The position numbers and the translations under genes are program-made. The notes below the pieces were generated by a model, which was given only the letters and a program-made list of their open reading frames with translations, was not told where the DNA came from and made no database searches. A DNA stretch of 64,000 bases. Origin: Streptomyces antibioticus (GTDB taxonomy: Bacteria; Actinomycetota; Actinomycetes; Streptomycetales; Streptomycetaceae). Below, piece by piece: positions 1 through 7,872 of the stretch (the stretch's first letter is position 1; each line of letters begins with the position of its first letter). The stretch lies in contig NZ_KQ948434.1 of assembly GCF_001514065.1 (NCBI RefSeq), positions 62,001 to 126,000 on the forward strand. The letters run 5' to 3'.

Positions 1-141
1 GTCGCGCCGGAACCTGTGCCGCAGGCTCAGTTTTCTCGTGACTCGTTTCTCCCGGGGGCGGGCGGCGTCGCCGGACGCCGCCGCGGTCTTCACCGGAGTG
101 CCGGCCTCGGCGCTGCTCCGAGGCACCGTGCTGTGGGACAC
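1..141 (-). CDS. Sugar ABC transporter permease, N-terminal fragment (cut by window edge)
   Basis: Only the first 47 codons are inside the window. Reading on the minus strand, a consensus AAGGAG (149-154) lies 7 nt before a GTG at 141, and the frame stays open to the left edge. The visible part is a hydrophilic, basic, cytosolic N-terminus, as in LplB-type sugar permeases; no membrane segment is reached yet. It lies 27 bp after the stop of the solute-binding protein gene, so the two should be co-transcribed. The start and frame are seen in the sequence. The permease identity is inferred mainly from its position behind a binding-protein gene. Confidence 0.6.
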   Translation of the reverse strand, partial: MSHSTVPRSSAEAGTPVKTAAASGDAARPREKRVTRKLSLRHRFRRD

Positions 142-168
142 GGTCGATCTCCTTGCCTCAGAGTGTGG

Positions 169-1863
169 TCAGCCCGCCGCGGAACCGTTCTCGTCGAGCA
201 GCTTCTTGTACCAGTCGCGCAGCTTGTCGCCGCCCTTGCTCTTCCAGTCGGCGATGGCCTGCTGCATGTCGCTGATCTTCTTGTGCCCGCGGATGATGTC
301 GTCCTCGAGCTGCTCGAAGTTTGTGGCGAGGTTGGTGTAGCGGGAGGGCTCGGTGATCTGGAGGCCCCAGAACGAGGACTTCTTGGTGAAGGCGCCCATC
401 CGCTGCTGCCACTCGACCATGGCCCGGGTGTAGTCCGGGAGGTCGGGGTGGGCGATGGTCGCGGCGGGGCTCGCGACCATGACGTAGGCGTTGATGACCT
501 CGTTGTTGCCCTTGTCGTTCTTGACGGGCACGCCGTCCTTGATCGTGTAGTGGGTGCCCTCGACGCCGTATTGGGTCATCATCCACTCCTTGGTGCCGTA
601 CGGCGCCGCGGTGACGTTGGCGACCGCCAGGGCGTCGCGGATGACGGACTCGGAGGCCTTCTTGTTGATGAAGGCGAAGATGTTGGCCGGGTTCGTGGCG
701 TACAGCGTCGGGTGCCCGCCGTCGTGGCCCCAGATGTCCATGCCCCAGATCTTGACGTCGGGGTTCTGGGTCGAGTACGAGGCCTGCCGCCCGTACCAGT
801 TGGAGATGTCGTCCGGGTAGACCAGGAACTCACCGGCGGCGAACATGGGGGCCGTGTCGCCTATCTGGCCCTTGCCCAGGTAGAAGTTGGGGTGGACGAC
901 CTTGGCGGCGAACAGCTTCCGCGTCCACTCGATGGCTTCCAGGTACTGCGGGGTCTCGATGCGGTTGATCAGCTTGCCGTCGACGAGGTTCCACCACAGC
1001 GGCTTCTCACCGCCCCCGAGCACCCCGAAGTTCGCGAACGCGGTCCACTTCATGTCGCCGCAGGCCCACCGCTTGGCCCGGGCGTTGGTGGCGTCCTTGC
1101 ACCAGGCCATGAACTCGTCGGAGGACCGCGGGACTTCGTAGCCCTCCTTCTCGAAGATGTCCTGGCGGTAGATCGGCACGATGTTGCCGACGTATCCGGC
1201 GGGCATCGGCAAGCCCATCAACTTGCCGCCGAAGATGGAGCGTTGCCAGGCGTCGCTGGGGATCGCCGCGAGGTTGGGGTACTCCTTGATCTTGTCCCCG
1301 GACAGGTAGGGGCCGAGATCGGCGAACTTGCTGATGATGGCGTTCGGTATCTTGCCCATCATGTTCCAACTGGGGACGACCACCATGTCCGGGACGTCGC
1401 TGGAGGCGAGGACCGCGCCGAGTTTCTGGTCGTAGGTGTTGCCGTCCTGGTTGCGCCACTCGACGTCCACGCCGATCAGGTCGTTCATCGCCGTGTAGTA
1501 GGCGCAGCCCTGCTTGGGCGGCGAGCCCCAGAACGGCGACATGATGGTGACCTTGCCGCCCTTGCCGAGCTTCTTGGGGACCGAGGTCTTGAGGCCGGCC
1601 ACGTCGAGCTTGGACGTGAAGCCCATCGCCGAGCCGTTCTTGGACGGGATGTCCGGCTGCACCACGTTGCTCGCCACGTACGCCGGGAGGATCTTCTTGG
1701 CGTTCTTGCCCGAGGTGGTGCCCTCGCGTGAGCCACCCTCCGAACCGCCGCAGGCGGCGAGCAGGGGCATCCCCCCGGCCACTGCTGCGGTGGCGACCGC
1801 CGTGGAGGCGAGGAAGCTTCTCCGGGTGGTTCCGGAGGAGGCGGAAGCGGCGTTCGGCGTCAT
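169..1863 (-). CDS. Extracellular solute-binding lipoprotein of a carbohydrate ABC transporter
   Basis: Predicted 564-residue lipoprotein that would capture an oligosaccharide outside the membrane and pass it to permeases encoded to the left. The N-terminus has a twin-arginine motif (R14-R15 before SFL), a hydrophobic stretch and the lipobox LAAC with Cys38, so Tat export and lipidation are likely. The length is well above the roughly 430 residues of ordinary sugar-binding proteins and fits the long LplA/YtcQ-type class. ATG at 1863 was chosen because upstream in-frame codons would put a non-signal region before the Tat motif. The gene is divergent from the GH3 gene and each has its own copy of the same palindrome, so both are probably controlled by one LacI-family repressor. 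Substrate unknown; a beta-linked oligosaccharide is the natural guess. Confidence 0.9.
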   Translation of the reverse strand: MTPNAASASSGTTRRSFLASTAVATAAVAGGMPLLAACGGSEGGSREGTTSGKNAKKILPAYVASNVVQPDIPSKNGSAMGFTSKLDVAGLKTSVPKKLGKGGKVTIMSPFWGSPPKQGCAYYTAMNDLIGVDVEWRNQDGNTYDQKLGAVLASSDVPDMVVVPSWNMMGKIPNAIISKFADLGPYLSGDKIKEYPNLAAIPSDAWQRSIFGGKLMGLPMPAGYVGNIVPIYRQDIFEKEGYEVPRSSDEFMAWCKDATNARAKRWACGDMKWTAFANFGVLGGGEKPLWWNLVDGKLINRIETPQYLEAIEWTRKLFAAKVVHPNFYLGKGQIGDTAPMFAAGEFLVYPDDISNWYGRQASYSTQNPDVKIWGMDIWGHDGGHPTLYATNPANIFAFINKKASESVIRDALAVANVTAAPYGTKEWMMTQYGVEGTHYTIKDGVPVKNDKGNNEVINAYVMVASPAATIAHPDLPDYTRAMVEWQQRMGAFTKKSSFWGLQITEPSRYTNLATNFEQLEDDIIRGHKKISDMQQAIADWKSKGGDKLRDWYKKLLDENGSAAG

Positions 1864-1978
1864 TGCGTCAACCCTTCGTGGCGCACCAGGACACCCGGCG
1901 GTGGGCCGTCGGCTGCGGTGTCTTCGGTGGAACTGGCTGAGCCGAAGCGTTCCTTCGACTTCTACGGTCACTGCATAG

Positions 1979-1992
1979 TCGAAGCGCTTCGA
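1979..1992. promoter_or_regulatory. LacI-family operator, copy 1 (TCGAAGCGCTTCGA)
   Basis: Perfect 14-bp palindrome TCGAAGCGCTTCGA with the central CG step typical of LacI/GalR-family operators. It lies 115 bp upstream of the binding-protein start. The identical sequence recurs at 2139-2152 on the other side of the intergenic region. The regulator gene itself is not visible in the window. Confidence 0.75.
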
Positions 1993-2138
1993 TGTTGCTG
2001 TGAGGTTAAGTGAAGCCCTGGGGGCGCACAAGGGTCGCTTCCAAGATTCCTCGGAGGCCGCGGAGCAGACCATTTCTTATGCACCGCTTGAAGGAACGGT
2101 GCCGCTCCCTTGACACCCACCCATCAGTCGAATGAGCA

Positions 2139-2152
2139 TCGAAGCGCTTCGA
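2139..2152. promoter_or_regulatory. LacI-family operator, copy 2 (TCGAAGCGCTTCGA)
   Basis: Identical to the palindrome at 1979-1992. It ends 36 bp before the GTG start of the GH3 gene, a position suited to repression. The in-frame ATG at 2132 lies just upstream of this operator, which is one reason not to choose that ATG as the start. Confidence 0.75.
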
Positions 2153-2188
2153 AAGAGCTTCGATGCTCCACTCCAAGGGGAACCCCAC

Positions 2189-5029
2189 GTGACCGCACAG
2201 ACGCCGCCCACTCCGCCCTTCCGAGATCCGCAGCTGCCGATCGCGAAGCGCATCGACGATCTGCTGTCCCGGCTCACCCTGGACGAGAAGACCGCGTTCC
2301 TGCACCAGTTCACGCCCGCCGTGGAGCGCCTCGGCATCGCCGCGTTCCGCACCGGCCAGGAGGCGCTGCACGGCGTGGCCTGGATGGGCCCGGCGACGGT
2401 GTTCCCGCAGGCGGTCGGCCTCGGCGCGACCTGGAACACCGATCTCGTGCGACGGGTCGGCGACGCGGTGTCGAAGGAGGTCCGCGCGATGCGGGCGCGC
2501 GACGACCGGGTCGGGCTGAACGTCTGGTCCCCGACCGTCAATCTCCTCCGCCACCCCCTGTGGGGCCGCAACGAGGAGGGCTACTCGGAGGACCCGAAGC
2601 TGACCTCCGCGATCGCCACCGCTTACACCCACGGCCTGCGCGGCGACCACCCCGCGTACTGGCGCACCGCCCCCGTCCTCAAGCACTGGCTGGCCCACAA
2701 CAACGAGACGGACCGGGACACCTCGTCGAGCTCGGTGCGCCCGCGCGTGCTGCACGAGTACGACCTGCGCGCCTTCCGGGAGACGGTCGAGGCGGGCGCG
2801 GTGGCCGGTGTGATGCCCGCCTACAACCTGGTCAACGGCCGCCCCAACCACGTCGGTCCGTATCTGCGCGAGCGGCTGCGGACCTGGACGGACGAGGACC
2901 TGCTGGTCTGCTCGGACGCGGGCGCGCCCTCCAACCTGGTCGACTCCGAGCACTACTTCGACACCCACGAGGAGGCCACGGCCGCCTCGCTGCTGGCCGG
3001 CGTCGACAGCTTCACCGACCACGGCACGGACAGCTCGCAGATGATCGAACGGATCAAGGGGGCGTATGCACAGGGCCTGTTGAGCGAGGCCGACATCGAC
3101 ACGGCGGTCCGCCGCCAGCTCTCGGTCCGCTTCCGGCTCGGCGAGTTCGATGGCTACGACGAGCCGGGCGCGTTCGACACCCCCGAGCACCGCGCCCTCG
3201 CCCAGGAGGCGGCCGAGCAGGCGATCGTGCTCCTGCGCAACGACGGGGTGCTGCCGCTCGCGCCCGACACCCGCCTCGCCGTGGTCGGTCTCCTCGCCGA
3301 CGAGTGCAAACTCGACTGGTACAGCGGCACGTTGATCCACCGCTCCACCCCGCTGGAGGGCTTGTACGAGCGGTTCGGCGCCGAGCGCGTGGAGTTCGCG
3401 GAGGGCGTGGACCGCGTCCTGCTCAGGACGTCGACCGGCGCCTACCTGCACGTCCCGGCCGCGGCCGCCGACGACGAGGTGCGCGGCGCCGAGGGCGCCC
3501 TCGACCCGGCGCTGCTCGCGGGCCGCACCGACCTGGCGCCGCTGACCACGGACGCGACCGGCACCGAACTCGCCCTGGTCGACTGGGGCGAGGACCTGCT
3601 GACCCTGCGCGCCCCCGACGGCCGCTATCTCTCGGTGGCCGAGGACGGCTGGGTCCGCGCCGCCGCCGACCAGCCCGGCGGCTGGGTCGTCCAGGAGACG
3701 TTCCGGCTCGAACCCCACGAGAACGGGCACCTCCTCCGGCATGTCGGCACGGGTCGCCACGTCTCTGTCGCCGCCGACGGAGTAAAGGTTGCCGGTGAGA
3801 ACGCGGAAATCTCCGAACCGCCGGAGATCTTCGAGCTGGTCGTCGTCGAGCGGGGCGAGGACGCGGTGGCCCGGGTCGCCGCCGAGGCGGACGTGGTCCT
3901 CGTGGTGGCGGGCAACGACCCGCATCTCAACGGCCGTGAGACGGAGGACCGTACGACCCTCGCGCTCCCCGCCCACCAGGAGCGGCTGCTGCGCACCGCC
4001 CGCGCCGCCAACCCGAACACGGTGCTGGCCCTTGTCTCCGCCTACCCGTACGCCGTGGACACCGCCTCGCTGCGCGCCGCGCTCTGGACGGCCCACGCCG
4101 GCCAGGCCGCGGGCACCGCCCTGGCCCGGGTCCTCGCCGGCGACGTCTCCCCCGCGGGCCGCCTCCCGCAGACCTGGTACGCGGACGACGCCGACCTGCC
4201 GGACCTGCTCGACTACGACGTGATCGGCGGCCGGCAGACGTACCTGTACTACGAGGGCACTCCCCTGTTCCCGTTCGGCCACGGGCTGTCGTACGCGTCG
4301 TTCGGGTACGCGGATCTGAACTCCCGTGTCGGGGACGAGGCGTTGCACGTGTCCTTCACGGTCACGAACACCGGTGACGTGACCGCCGACGAGGTGGCCC
4401 AGCTCTACACACGGGCCGTGGACCCGTCCGTGCCGCGCCCGCGTCGCGCGCTCGCCGCGCACCGCCGGGTGAGGCTGACGCCGGGCGAGAAGGTGACGCT
4501 GGACTTCGAGGTCCCGCTGTCGGACCTGGAGTTCTGGGACGTGGCCCAGGGCCGCCTCCGTCTCGCACCGGGCCCGTACGACCTGCTGGTGGGCACCTCA
4601 AGCGAGGACATCCGACTGCGCACGACGGTCGTCCTGGACGGCGAGCCGGGCGGACCGCGTCCGGTGACCGAACGCGGCCTGGACGGGGCGGACTTCGACG
4701 AGCAGAGCGGCGCCGAGATCGTCGACCGCACGAAGACGGCGGGCGACGCGGTGAGACCGGCGCCCGGCCGGACGGCCGAACTGCTCTACCGCGCCTGCGA
4801 CTTCGGTCCTGGCGTCACGGAGGTGACGGTGAGCGTGGCGGGCGAGGGCACGGTGGAGGTGTCGCTGGACGGCGGCGCGACCTCGGTCGCGCTCTCGCCG
4901 AAGGCGCCCACGTCAGGACCGTACGACTATGTGACGCTCGCGGCGGAGCTGACCGCCTCCGGTGTGCATGACGTCCGCCTCAGGCTGCGCGGCCCGTTGC
5001 GGCTCGCGCGGGTCGGCTTCTCCGGTTGA
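2189..5029 (+). CDS. Glycoside hydrolase family 3 protein with inserted beta-trefoil-like domain
   Basis: Predicted 946-residue beta-glycosidase (beta-glucosidase/beta-xylosidase class) that hydrolyses oligosaccharides brought in by the neighbouring ABC system. No signal peptide is seen, so it is probably cytosolic. The GH3 N-domain comes first, with the likely nucleophile Asp243 in CSDAG. The C-terminal GH3 domain is interrupted at about residues 408-555 by three repeats of the type LRTSTGAYLHV / LRAPDGRYLSV / LRHVGTGRHVSV, which resemble a fascin or ricin-type trefoil. A fibronectin-III-like domain follows (about 715-790), then a beta-sandwich tail. GTG at 2189 was chosen because AAGGGGAA sits about 7 nt upstream; the ATG at 2132 would start just upstream of the operator. 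Exact substrate unknown. Confidence 0.9.
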   Translation: MTAQTPPTPPFRDPQLPIAKRIDDLLSRLTLDEKTAFLHQFTPAVERLGIAAFRTGQEALHGVAWMGPATVFPQAVGLGATWNTDLVRRVGDAVSKEVRAMRARDDRVGLNVWSPTVNLLRHPLWGRNEEGYSEDPKLTSAIATAYTHGLRGDHPAYWRTAPVLKHWLAHNNETDRDTSSSSVRPRVLHEYDLRAFRETVEAGAVAGVMPAYNLVNGRPNHVGPYLRERLRTWTDEDLLVCSDAGAPSNLVDSEHYFDTHEEATAASLLAGVDSFTDHGTDSSQMIERIKGAYAQGLLSEADIDTAVRRQLSVRFRLGEFDGYDEPGAFDTPEHRALAQEAAEQAIVLLRNDGVLPLAPDTRLAVVGLLADECKLDWYSGTLIHRSTPLEGLYERFGAERVEFAEGVDRVLLRTSTGAYLHVPAAAADDEVRGAEGALDPALLAGRTDLAPLTTDATGTELALVDWGEDLLTLRAPDGRYLSVAEDGWVRAAADQPGGWVVQETFRLEPHENGHLLRHVGTGRHVSVAADGVKVAGENAEISEPPEIFELVVVERGEDAVARVAAEADVVLVVAGNDPHLNGRETEDRTTLALPAHQERLLRTARAANPNTVLALVSAYPYAVDTASLRAALWTAHAGQAAGTALARVLAGDVSPAGRLPQTWYADDADLPDLLDYDVIGGRQTYLYYEGTPLFPFGHGLSYASFGYADLNSRVGDEALHVSFTVTNTGDVTADEVAQLYTRAVDPSVPRPRRALAAHRRVRLTPGEKVTLDFEVPLSDLEFWDVAQGRLRLAPGPYDLLVGTSSEDIRLRTTVVLDGEPGGPRPVTERGLDGADFDEQSGAEIVDRTKTAGDAVRPAPGRTAELLYRACDFGPGVTEVTVSVAGEGTVEVSLDGGATSVALSPKAPTSGPYDYVTLAAELTASGVHDVRLRLRGPLRLARVGFSG

Positions 5030-5054
5030 GGGTCCGGAGAAGCCCGGCACGGAG

Positions 5055-5094
5055 AAGGGGCCCGGCACCGGAAGGCATCGGTGCCGGGCCCCTT
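5055..5094. terminator. Strong bidirectional hairpin terminator after GH3 gene
   Basis: Perfect 16-bp stem (5055-5070 with 5079-5094) and an 8-nt loop, beginning 25 bp after the GH3 stop. There is little T tail, as is common in Streptomyces. It also faces the convergent aldehyde dehydrogenase gene. Confidence 0.85.
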
Positions 5095-5108
5095 TCCCGG
5101 AGCCTATC

Positions 5109-5126
5109 TGAAAATGGTTCCCATTA
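5109..5126. promoter_or_regulatory. Orphan inverted repeat AATGG-TTC-CCATT (Zur-like)
   Basis: The sequence TGAAAATGGTTCCCATTA contains the perfect arms AATGG and CCATT. It is AT-rich against a GC-rich background and resembles operators of Fur-family zinc regulators. It lies between two converging genes, so no start codon is nearby for it to control. Assignment is tentative. Confidence 0.25.
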
Positions 5127-5162
5127 GCTAGAGGGGGCCCTGGGTCAGTCCTTCCTGAGCCC

Positions 5163-6608
5163 TCAGAGCGCGAGCCCGGTGAGCACCAGCACCCGCTCGT
5201 AGGTGTAGTCGTCCATCGCGAACTTCACGCCCTCGCGGCCCACACCGGACTGCTTGGCGCCGCCGTACGGCATCTGGTCGGCGCGGTAGGAGGGCACGTC
5301 GCCGATGACGACGCCGCCGACCTCAAGGGCGCGGTGGGCGCGGAAGGCGGCCTGGAGGTCGTGGGTGAACACGCCCGCCTGGAGGCCGTACTTGGAGTCG
5401 TTGACGGCGGCGAAGGCCGCGTCCTCACCGTCCACCTTCTGCACGGTGAGGACCGGCCCGAAGACCTCCTCGCAGGAGATCGTCGTGTCGGCCGGCACGT
5501 CGGTGAGGACGGTCGGCGCGTAGGAGGCGCCGTCGCGGTCGCCGCCGGTGAGCAGGGTGGCGCCGGCCTCGACGGCCTCCTTCACCCACGACTCGACGCG
5601 CCGGGCGGCGTCCTCGCTGACCAGCGGGCCGACGTCGGTCTTGTCGTCGGACGGGTCGCCGGTGACCTGGGCCTCGACGGCGGCGACGATGCGCGGCAGC
5701 AGCCGGTCGTAGACGGACGCGTCGGCGATGACCCGCTGCACGGAGATGCAGGACTGGCCGCCCTGGTAGTTGGAGAAGGTGGCGATGCGGGTGGCGGCCC
5801 AGTCGAGGTCCGCGTCGCTCGCGAAGTCGCCCAGCACGACGGCCGCGCCGTTGCCGCCCAGCTCCAGGGTGCAGTGCTTGCGCGGCACCGAGTCCATGAT
5901 CGCGTAGCCGACCTTCTCGGAGCCGGTGAAGGAGATGACCGGCAGACGCTCGTCCTGGACGAGGGCGGGCATCCGGTCGTTCGGCACCGGGAGGATGCTC
6001 CAGGACCCGGCGGGCAGCTCGGTCTCGGCGAGCAGGTCGCCGATGATCAGGCCGGAGAGCGGGGTGGCCGGGGCGGGCTTGAGGATGATCGGCGCGCCGG
6101 CCGCGATCGCCGGGGCGATCTTGTGGGCGCACAGGTTCAGCGGGAAGTTGAAGGGCGCGATGCCGAGGACGACGCCCTTCGGGAAGCGCCGGGTCAGCGC
6201 GAGCCGGCCCTGGCCGCCGAGGTCGGTGTCGAGGCGCTGGGCCTCGCCGCCGTTGAAGCGCCGGGCCTCTTCCGCCGCGAACCGGAACACGGACACGGCC
6301 CGGCCGACCTCACCGCGAGCCCACTTGATCGGCTTGCCGTTCTCCGCGGAGATGAGCTGCGCGATCTCCTCGGTGCGCTCGACGAGCCGCCGGCTGACGT
6401 GGTCGAGGGCGGCGGCGCGGACGTGCGCCGGGGTGGCGGCGAACTCGTCCCGTACGGCGTACGCGGCGGCGACGGCCTCCTCGATCTGCGCGTCGCTCGG
6501 CACGCTCACCTTGCCGACGACCCGGCCGTCCCAGGGCGAGGTGACGTCGAAGCTGTCCTCGCCGGTGACCTGGCGGCCGGCGAGCCAGAAGGCGGTGGTG
6601 GAAGTCAT
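5163..6608 (-). CDS. NAD(P)-dependent aldehyde dehydrogenase (candidate succinate-semialdehyde dehydrogenase)
   Basis: A 481-residue PF00171-family enzyme that oxidises an aldehyde to the acid with NAD(P). Visible motifs: the SFTGS cofactor loop, catalytic Glu in LELGG, and catalytic Cys287 in GGQSC. The motif differs from the GQDC of the two other aldehyde dehydrogenases in the window, suggesting a different substrate. Its place in a neighbourhood with a PucR-type regulator and gabT makes succinate semialdehyde, the product of GabT, an attractive substrate; this is inference, and lactaldehyde or phosphonoacetaldehyde-type substrates are also possible. ATG at 6608 begins the conserved protein; upstream in-frame sequence is Pro/Arg-rich and unlikely to be translated. 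Confidence 0.88.
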   Translation of the reverse strand: MTSTTAFWLAGRQVTGEDSFDVTSPWDGRVVGKVSVPSDAQIEEAVAAAYAVRDEFAATPAHVRAAALDHVSRRLVERTEEIAQLISAENGKPIKWARGEVGRAVSVFRFAAEEARRFNGGEAQRLDTDLGGQGRLALTRRFPKGVVLGIAPFNFPLNLCAHKIAPAIAAGAPIILKPAPATPLSGLIIGDLLAETELPAGSWSILPVPNDRMPALVQDERLPVISFTGSEKVGYAIMDSVPRKHCTLELGGNGAAVVLGDFASDADLDWAATRIATFSNYQGGQSCISVQRVIADASVYDRLLPRIVAAVEAQVTGDPSDDKTDVGPLVSEDAARRVESWVKEAVEAGATLLTGGDRDGASYAPTVLTDVPADTTISCEEVFGPVLTVQKVDGEDAAFAAVNDSKYGLQAGVFTHDLQAAFRAHRALEVGGVVIGDVPSYRADQMPYGGAKQSGVGREGVKFAMDDYTYERVLVLTGLAL

Positions 6609-6737
6609 GTGCGAGTCCGGCCCTTCGCTGTCGGGGGTGTGTACGCGGCTTGCGCCTCCACGGTAGGGGCGAGAAGTCGACGGGGTGTTTGTCCGGGGTG
6701 GAGTGGTGGGCGGTGAGGGTCTGCCGGTTTGGACAGA

Positions 6738-6776
6738 CCTCTGCCCGCCCATCGACAGGCGGTGGGCGGGCAGAGG
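6738..6776. terminator. Terminator of the secreted-protein gene
   Basis: A 13-bp perfect stem (6738-6750 with 6764-6776), extended by weaker pairs, lies 15 bp past the stop of the minus-strand gene at 6792 and separates it from the aldehyde dehydrogenase. Confidence 0.75.
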
Positions 6777-6791
6777 AACGGGGCGGTGGGA

Positions 6792-7703
6792 TCAGGCTCG
6801 CTTGAGGTGGACGGCGACCGTCTCACTGACGGTCACCGGCTGGTTGTAGTCCGGGTCCGTCGCCGTCGCCCGGCCCTCGACCTCGACGTCACCGCGCTGG
6901 AAGGGGACGTCACCGGTGGGTACGGCCGTCGCGGTCCAGGCCGCCGCGGTGCCCGGCGTGCAGGAGACGGAGGTGCTGAAGGAACCGCGGATGATCTTCC
7001 GGTTCTTCACCTGGGTGACGTCACCCGCCACGTCCACCCGCACCGGCTTGTTGCAGCTCACCGTCCCGTGCACGGTGGCCTTGCCGTTCAGGGTGCTCGC
7101 GGTGCCGTCCAGGGCCACGGCGAGGCCGAGGTCGAGTTCCGCGGGCGGGGCCGGGTTGTCGATGTGGACCTCGCCGCGGGCCGCGGGGGTGAATCCCTCG
7201 CAGTGCTGGACGAAGCTGGCGTCGAGCTTCTTGACGTACCCCTGCGGGCCGAGCTCCACGTCGGTGATGGTGAACTCGCCGGTGAGCGTGTTGCAGCCGC
7301 GCCCGTTGCCGCTGAGGTCCAGGCCGGGCTCGGCCGACCCGTTGAACGGGTAGCGGGTGGCTCCGGTGTAGGTACCCGGCGCGAGGGTCTGGCCGGACGG
7401 CGCCGTGAGGTCCAGGGACCACCAGTCGCCGTGCGCGCCGTCGACGGAGAGGTGGACGCCGTTGCCGGCGGTGTCGGCGGAGATGTTCAGCCGGTCCTGG
7501 GACGCGGTCGAGTAGGAGTAGGACTGGCCGCCGCTGATGTAGTCGCCCTCGTCGCCGCTGAAGGCGAACGTCCCGTCGGTGACGGGCAGAGCGTGTGCCT
7601 CGGTGCCGGACAGCAGACCGGTCGTCCCGGCGGCCATGCTCAGGGTCAGTGCGAGGACGGCCGCGGCTCGGGCCAGGACGCGTGCGGGCGCGCTGATTCT
7701 CAT
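6792..7703 (-). CDS. Secreted protein of unknown function, possibly CebR-regulated
   Basis: A 303-residue protein with a classical Sec signal peptide (basic start, hydrophobic core, likely cleavage after EAHA near residue 38). I do not recognise the family. The mature part reads as two beta-rich modules. The first (about 40-175) contains the Cys-bearing signatures GRGCNTLTG and FVQHCEG, likely a disulfide pair. The second has two more cysteines (VSCNKP and SVSCTPG). No catalytic motif is evident, so a binding or wall-associated role is as likely as an enzyme. ATG at 7703 has a GGGGGAG Shine-Dalgarno 5 nt upstream. A GGGAGCGCTCCC palindrome lies about 40 bp upstream, which hints at induction by cello-oligosaccharides. 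Confidence 0.8.
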   Translation of the reverse strand: MRISAPARVLARAAAVLALTLSMAAGTTGLLSGTEAHALPVTDGTFAFSGDEGDYISGGQSYSYSTASQDRLNISADTAGNGVHLSVDGAHGDWWSLDLTAPSGQTLAPGTYTGATRYPFNGSAEPGLDLSGNGRGCNTLTGEFTITDVELGPQGYVKKLDASFVQHCEGFTPAARGEVHIDNPAPPAELDLGLAVALDGTASTLNGKATVHGTVSCNKPVRVDVAGDVTQVKNRKIIRGSFSTSVSCTPGTAAAWTATAVPTGDVPFQRGDVEVEGRATATDPDYNQPVTVSETVAVHLKRA

Positions 7704-7739
7704 GCTTCTCCCCCTGCTGATGAAGTGCCCTGTCGCCGG

Positions 7740-7753
7740 TGGGAGCGCTCCCC
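7740..7753. promoter_or_regulatory. CebR-like operator upstream of secreted-protein gene
   Basis: TGGGAGCGCTCCCC matches 13 of 14 positions of the CebR box TGGGAGCGCTCCCA known from Streptomyces cellulose-utilisation genes, and its 12-bp core (7741-7752) is perfectly palindromic. It begins 36 bp upstream of the secreted-protein start at 7703. Confidence 0.6.
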
Positions 7754-7872
7754 ACGCACCGGCGCGGTGAGTCTGCCAAGCAGCGGGGACCACGACAACC
7801 GTGTTTCAGGAGACGACAGTTGTGGTTTCAGCCAACCCTTGGGACCGCCGCGCCCCGAACTCCTGGGCCGCC

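Larger units (their letters stand above)
1864..2188. other. Divergent control region between binding protein and GH3 gene
   Basis: A 325-bp stretch without a gene separates the two divergent starts. It holds two identical 14-bp palindromes (1979-1992 and 2139-2152), one nearer each gene. A third GAAGCG-like half site lies near 1943, but it is imperfect. I see no convincing -10/-35 pair of the housekeeping type. Confidence 0.6.

Noticed and set aside
16-1731. 571-residue plus-strand open frame opposite the binding-protein gene
   Set aside because: Mirror frame of a clear lipoprotein gene; no ribosome site, Val/Gly/Asp-rich composition typical of antisense GC-rich shadows.
2006-4462. 818-residue minus-strand open frame opposite the GH3 gene
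   Set aside because: Antisense shadow; the plus frame has GH3 motifs and normal codon bias.
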